64,000 nt of DNA from Nannocystis sp. RBIL2 (GTDB taxonomy: Bacteria; Myxococcota_A; Polyangia; Nannocystales; Nannocystaceae), in NCBI RefSeq assembly GCF_026626745.1, contig NZ_JAPNJW010000002.1:4302151-4366150 (forward strand), read 5' to 3'. This document shows, piece after piece, positions 61,020 through 64,000 of this stretch. The translations under genes were made by a program, and so were the position numbers. Each line of letters starts with the position of its first letter. The first letter of the stretch is position 1. The notes below the pieces were generated by a model. The model was given only the letters and a program-made list of their open reading frames with translations. It did not search any database and had not been told where the DNA came from.

Positions 61020-61094
61020 GCCCGCGACCTTACCAGTCGCGCCGGCCCGCCGCATCGCGTCCGCTCGCGGCCCAGCTCGTCCCCGCCCGCCCCG

Positions 61095-61745
61095 TCAGTG
61101 CCCGCCCGCCGCATACAGCGGCAGCAGGGCGATCGTCTTCGCAAACCCGACCGGGTCCTCGACCAGCGCCCGCCCGAGCTCGAGCGCCGCCTGAGTCCCG
61201 TCGGCGACGATCGACTTGGCGAGCTCGATCGACACTGCACCGCGATCGAAGCAACGCTCGGCTCGCAGCTCGCCGACCACCACGATGTCGTCCTCCCCTT
61301 CGCGGGTGAACGTGCAGTCGACGGTGAACGCGAAGAACCGCGCCTCGTAGTCCCACTCGCCCAGCTCCAGCGAGCAATCCTCGGCCGGCACCCACTCGTC
61401 CTGGCTGTCGGCGTACACGCCGATGTCGTTTTGCCACACCCCGTTCTCGTTCAGCTCGATGGCGACGCCGAAGGCCACCGGGTCGCTCTCGTCCGCGGCC
61501 ATGGCGAACGCGAAGCTGCGGTTGAACGCCCCGGTGTGCTCATTGTCGGTCCCGTCCATCTCGCACGACCCCGACGGGTCGTCGGCCCACACCGCTCGCT
61601 CGCCGCCCAGCTCGCGCTCTTCCCCGCCGACGGCGACTACCAGCGACGAGGTGACGATCGCCGGCTCGCGCTCGTGCCCCAGATCGGACACCAGCCTGCA
61701 CGCGACGAGACAACAGAGCAGCACGGAGACGACGTATTTGTTCAT
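61095..61745 (-). CDS. Hypothetical lipoprotein
   Basis: This 216-residue protein starts MNKYVVSVLLCCLVACRLVSD, a lipoprotein signal with lipobox LVAC. The mature domain is acidic, has four cysteines and beta-strand-like alternation (FAFAMAADESDPVAFGVAI; FFAFTVDCTF), and ends in a hydrophobic helix. The ATG at 61745 is fixed by the signal peptide. Family not recognised. Confidence 0.75.
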   Translation of the reverse strand: MNKYVVSVLLCCLVACRLVSDLGHEREPAIVTSSLVVAVGGEERELGGERAVWADDPSGSCEMDGTDNEHTGAFNRSFAFAMAADESDPVAFGVAIELNENGVWQNDIGVYADSQDEWVPAEDCSLELGEWDYEARFFAFTVDCTFTREGEDDIVVVGELRAERCFDRGAVSIELAKSIVADGTQAALELGRALVEDPVGFAKTIALLPLYAAGGH

Positions 61746-62200
61746 GGCGGTCGGCAAGGCGAAGCGCGGGCCCAGAATAGGCGACGCGGCCAGCACTGTC
61801 ACCTCGCAGGCGATCGTCGCGCAGGCCGCGCGACGCAGCCCGACGCCCCGGTGCCGCGCTCCAGTGCCAGCGATCACGAGCGACGTGTCCCTCCGCGCCC
61901 CGCCGAGAATCCACCACCTGCCCTTTAACACATGTCCCACGAGACATCCATTCACCCGCCGCCGCCGCCCCTCGCGGCGCCGAGGCGCGAATTCGTCGGG
62001 GCTTCGGGCCCTCGCGGGCGGTCACGGCGCGTCGATTTGCGGCGCCTCCGCACCGCCCGGCGGTTCGCAGACGACTGCATCAAGACGACGAGCAGTATTC
62101 GCACGTCGGCGGCGGTTCTACGGCCGGCCGGGCCTCAGGGCGATCCTGCGCGGGCGGGCGCAACAATCGCACTCGCATCATGGTTCGCCGGAGACAAGCC
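61746..62200. other. Divergent intergenic region with one palindrome
   Basis: No gene is recognised. TGTCCCACGAGACA at 61933-61946 is a copy of the dispersed palindrome. The region separates the minus-strand lipoprotein gene from the plus-strand catalase-like gene and should contain both promoters. Confidence 0.5.
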
Positions 62201-62947
62201 ATGAGCATTCAAAATTACATCGGACGAGTCCTCGGCGTGGCGATGGCCCCCCTCGCGTTCGTGGCCAGCGCGGTCCGCCGCGACCGGATCTTCCATCCCG
62301 ACGGCGTGCTCTACCGGGCCGAGGTCAAGCCCGACGCGCAGCACGGCGCGCTCAAGCCCCTGGCCAAGCGCCTCGGCGGGGCCGCGCTGGTGCGCCTGTC
62401 GGGCGCGCTGTGGCGCTGGCCGCAGGGCCGCCGCCGCCCCGACCTGCTCGGCGTGGCGCTGCGCGTCCGCGGCAACGACGAGACCACCGTGCGCCTCCTG
62501 CCCGGCGACCAGGACCTCTCGTTCGTCACCGCGACCACGGTCCTGCGCCGGCCGATCTCCACGTTCGCCACCGACGCCGGCGACTTCCTCGACAACTCCT
62601 ATCATTCGATCTTCCCCTACCTCCTCGACGACCTCGGCCGCGTCTACCTGCGCCTCGTCCCGCTCCAGCCCGCCCCCGCCGGCGCCGATCGCAACCAGCG
62701 CCTCGCGCTCGCCGTCACCAAGGAGAAGGCGACCCTGCGCCTCGAGCTGCAGGCCGCGGCCCTCGGCGACGACTGGCACTCGCTCGCCACGATCGACCTG
62801 CGCGAGCACCTCGAGGTCGACGAGGACGCGTTCGAGCTCCACCCCGGCACCTCGGCGATGGGCCTCGTCCCCGACGGCTTGATGCAATCGGCCCGCCCCG
62901 AGATCTACGCCGCAAGCGAGGCCGGCCGCCGCCTCACCGAGCGCTGA
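62201..62947 (+). CDS. Catalase-superfamily-like protein
   Basis: This 248-residue protein starts MSIQNYIGRVLGVAMAPLAF. It contains FHPDGVLYRAEV, LVRLSGALWR, PDLLGVALRVRG and DLSFVTATT. This order resembles the core of small catalase-like proteins (HPxG.....; RxS.A; PD..G.A.R), but the distal His and proximal Tyr of true catalases are not obvious. Peroxidase or haem binding is therefore only a suggestion. CCGGAGAC lies upstream of the ATG. Confidence 0.55.
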   Translation: MSIQNYIGRVLGVAMAPLAFVASAVRRDRIFHPDGVLYRAEVKPDAQHGALKPLAKRLGGAALVRLSGALWRWPQGRRRPDLLGVALRVRGNDETTVRLLPGDQDLSFVTATTVLRRPISTFATDAGDFLDNSYHSIFPYLLDDLGRVYLRLVPLQPAPAGADRNQRLALAVTKEKATLRLELQAAALGDDWHSLATIDLREHLEVDEDAFELHPGTSAMGLVPDGLMQSARPEIYAASEAGRRLTER

Positions 62948-63041
62948 CGGCCTTCGCGGCGCGGGACCCGGACGGCCGGACTGACAATATGTACAGGCCG
63001 CGAGCGGACGGCTCCGTCGCCCTCTCGCGGCCTGCGCGTGC

Positions 63042-63197
63042 TCACGACCGTCGGCCGGGCGCGTCCAGAGTGCCTCGATCTACCGGCCGCGCGATCACGA
63101 TGCCGAGCGGCACGATGGCGATGCCGAGCAGCGCGATCACGATGGGGCGTTTTCCGCCTCCGGGCGAGCACCGCAGGCCCGCCGGCCGAAGGATCAT
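63042..63197 (-). CDS. Possible small single-pass membrane protein
   Basis: A 51-residue frame starting at the ATG 63197 (MILRPAGLRC) contains one hydrophobic segment (PIVIALLGIAIVPLGIVIA) and ends in a polar tail. It is too short to assign. The rest of the 62948-63592 gap shows nothing I can support. Confidence 0.3.
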   Translation of the reverse strand: MILRPAGLRCSPGGGKRPIVIALLGIAIVPLGIVIARPVDRGTLDAPGRRS

Positions 63198-63592
63198 ACT
63201 CTGCGGATCCCGCGAGCTCCTCGACGAGGCGCGCGGCGCAGGCTCCGCTCCTCGGGCATGGTCCGCACAATCGCGCCCGGGAAAAACCCGGACCTGCGAG
63301 GCCCCTGGTCTCGACAATGGGTGACGCGGGGGTGCTGGCGGGCACCCGAGTCGCGCCCTCATTAAAAGGATCCGAACAGAAGTCTCGATCATCACCGCCC
63401 TCTCCTGAGCGCTGCGCTCGCCTGGTCCATTCGTGGCACCGCCAGCACCTATGCCGCGAAACCAATCTCACCCCCCGGCGTTCCCGACAATACCCGGCCT
63501 CCTCCTCATATCTCCGATTGACGAGAACGCGCAGAAATTAAAGGCTTGATCGAGGTTTCCCTCGGGGATAGGTTGCCGCGTGTGGTGGGGCG

Positions 63593-64000
63593 ATGACTGT
63601 AGTGGGCGAGACCGATCGCGGCGTACGGATCATAACAATCAGACGGCCCGAAAAGCGAAACGCGCTCGACGCCGCGACCTGTGACGGGCTCTTGAGCGAA
63701 TTCGAGGGTGCCGCCGACGACGGCGATATCAGGGTCTTGTTGTTGCAAAGCGATGGTCCGTCGTTTTGCGCGGGGCTCGACCTCAAGGAGGCCGGCGCGT
63801 CGCAGACGACCCCCGCGCACGAGCGGCTCTTCTCCGCGTTCGCGTGGCTTTCGAAGCCCCTGATCACCGCGGTCCAGGGCCACGCCATCGGCGGTGGCCT
63901 CGGGCTCGCCGTCCTGGGAGATATCATCTTCGCCGCCGACGACGCCCAGTTCGGGCTCCCGGAGGTCACGCGGAGGCTCTGGCCGTATCTCGTGTTCCCT
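63593..64000 (+). CDS. Enoyl-CoA hydratase/isomerase family protein (5' part, runs off the window)
   Basis: The first 136 codons of a crotonase-fold enzyme are present, starting MTVVGETDRGVRIITIRRPEKRNALD. The oxyanion-hole elements are visible as SFCAGLDL and GHAIGGGLGLA, and FGLPEV carries the Glu of the second half of the active site. It probably acts in beta-oxidation or a related acyl-CoA route. The gene is cut by the end of the window. GGTGGGG lies just before the ATG. Confidence 0.93.
   Translation, partial: MTVVGETDRGVRIITIRRPEKRNALDAATCDGLLSEFEGAADDGDIRVLLLQSDGPSFCAGLDLKEAGASQTTPAHERLFSAFAWLSKPLITAVQGHAIGGGLGLAVLGDIIFAADDAQFGLPEVTRRLWPYLVFP

Overview
The window is GC-rich DNA of a kind expected from a Nannocystis-like myxobacterium. 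This is an inference. It rests on many secreted lipoproteins with long Ser/Thr linkers after the lipobox, repeated 'CGDG...GE.CDDGN' cysteine-rich (DUF4215-type) repeats, an FG-GAP protein, a Ser/Thr protein kinase, one-protein CheB-CheR-PAS-kinase-receiver signalling and a large hybrid NRPS-PKS. No rRNA, tRNA or CRISPR array was seen.

Layout. 0-9.1 kb: CheB-type methylesterase (-), acyl desaturase (-), phospholipase D/cardiolipin synthase-like protein (+) and a 1367-residue CheB/CheR/PAS/histidine kinase/receiver protein (-). 9.4-11.5 kb: a mosaic of gene fragments, then a minus-strand operon cupin > DapA-like aldolase > DUF3565/DUF1971 remnant, divergent from a MocR/GntR-aminotransferase regulator. 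13.1-18.4 kb: an esterase lipoprotein, a 3'-truncated FG-GAP protein, a decayed tyrosine integrase and an IS transposase tail. 18.4-32.5 kb: the main locus, a 12.6-kb hybrid NRPS-PKS followed by a berberine-bridge-type FAD oxidase. The assembly order is C*-A1-PCP-C-A2(MT)-PCP-KS-AT-MT-ACP-TE. A2 carries the eight variable residues of the canonical leucine code. The first C domain has lost its HHxxxDG segment and changes frame at the junction.

33-45 kb: lipoproteins, DUF4215 proteins, a HEAT-repeat protein and a MYXO-CTERM-like protein. Two lower-GC paralogous membrane proteins of unknown family flank a segment carrying a baseplate fragment and two-component-system fragments. 45-53 kb: accessory metabolism and regulation: a metallohydrolase, a PPOX-like flavoprotein with a GST, LysR, TetR with a flavin monooxygenase, and an ECF41 sigma factor with its carboxymuconolactone-decarboxylase partner behind a recognisable ECF41 promoter. 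53-58 kb: a tight three-gene operon of a tandem-domain Ser/Thr kinase, a TPR-like membrane protein and a lipoprotein. 58-64 kb: more lipoproteins, gene fragments, a catalase-like protein and the 5' part of an enoyl-CoA hydratase that runs off the right end.

Two patterns run through the window. First, the intergenic gaps hold many C-terminal gene remnants (P-type ATPase, SDR, integrase, transposase, baseplate, histidine kinase, Fis-type HTH, ECF41). Second, a short palindrome TGTCC-N4-GGACA recurs between 44.8 and 62 kb, like a REP element.
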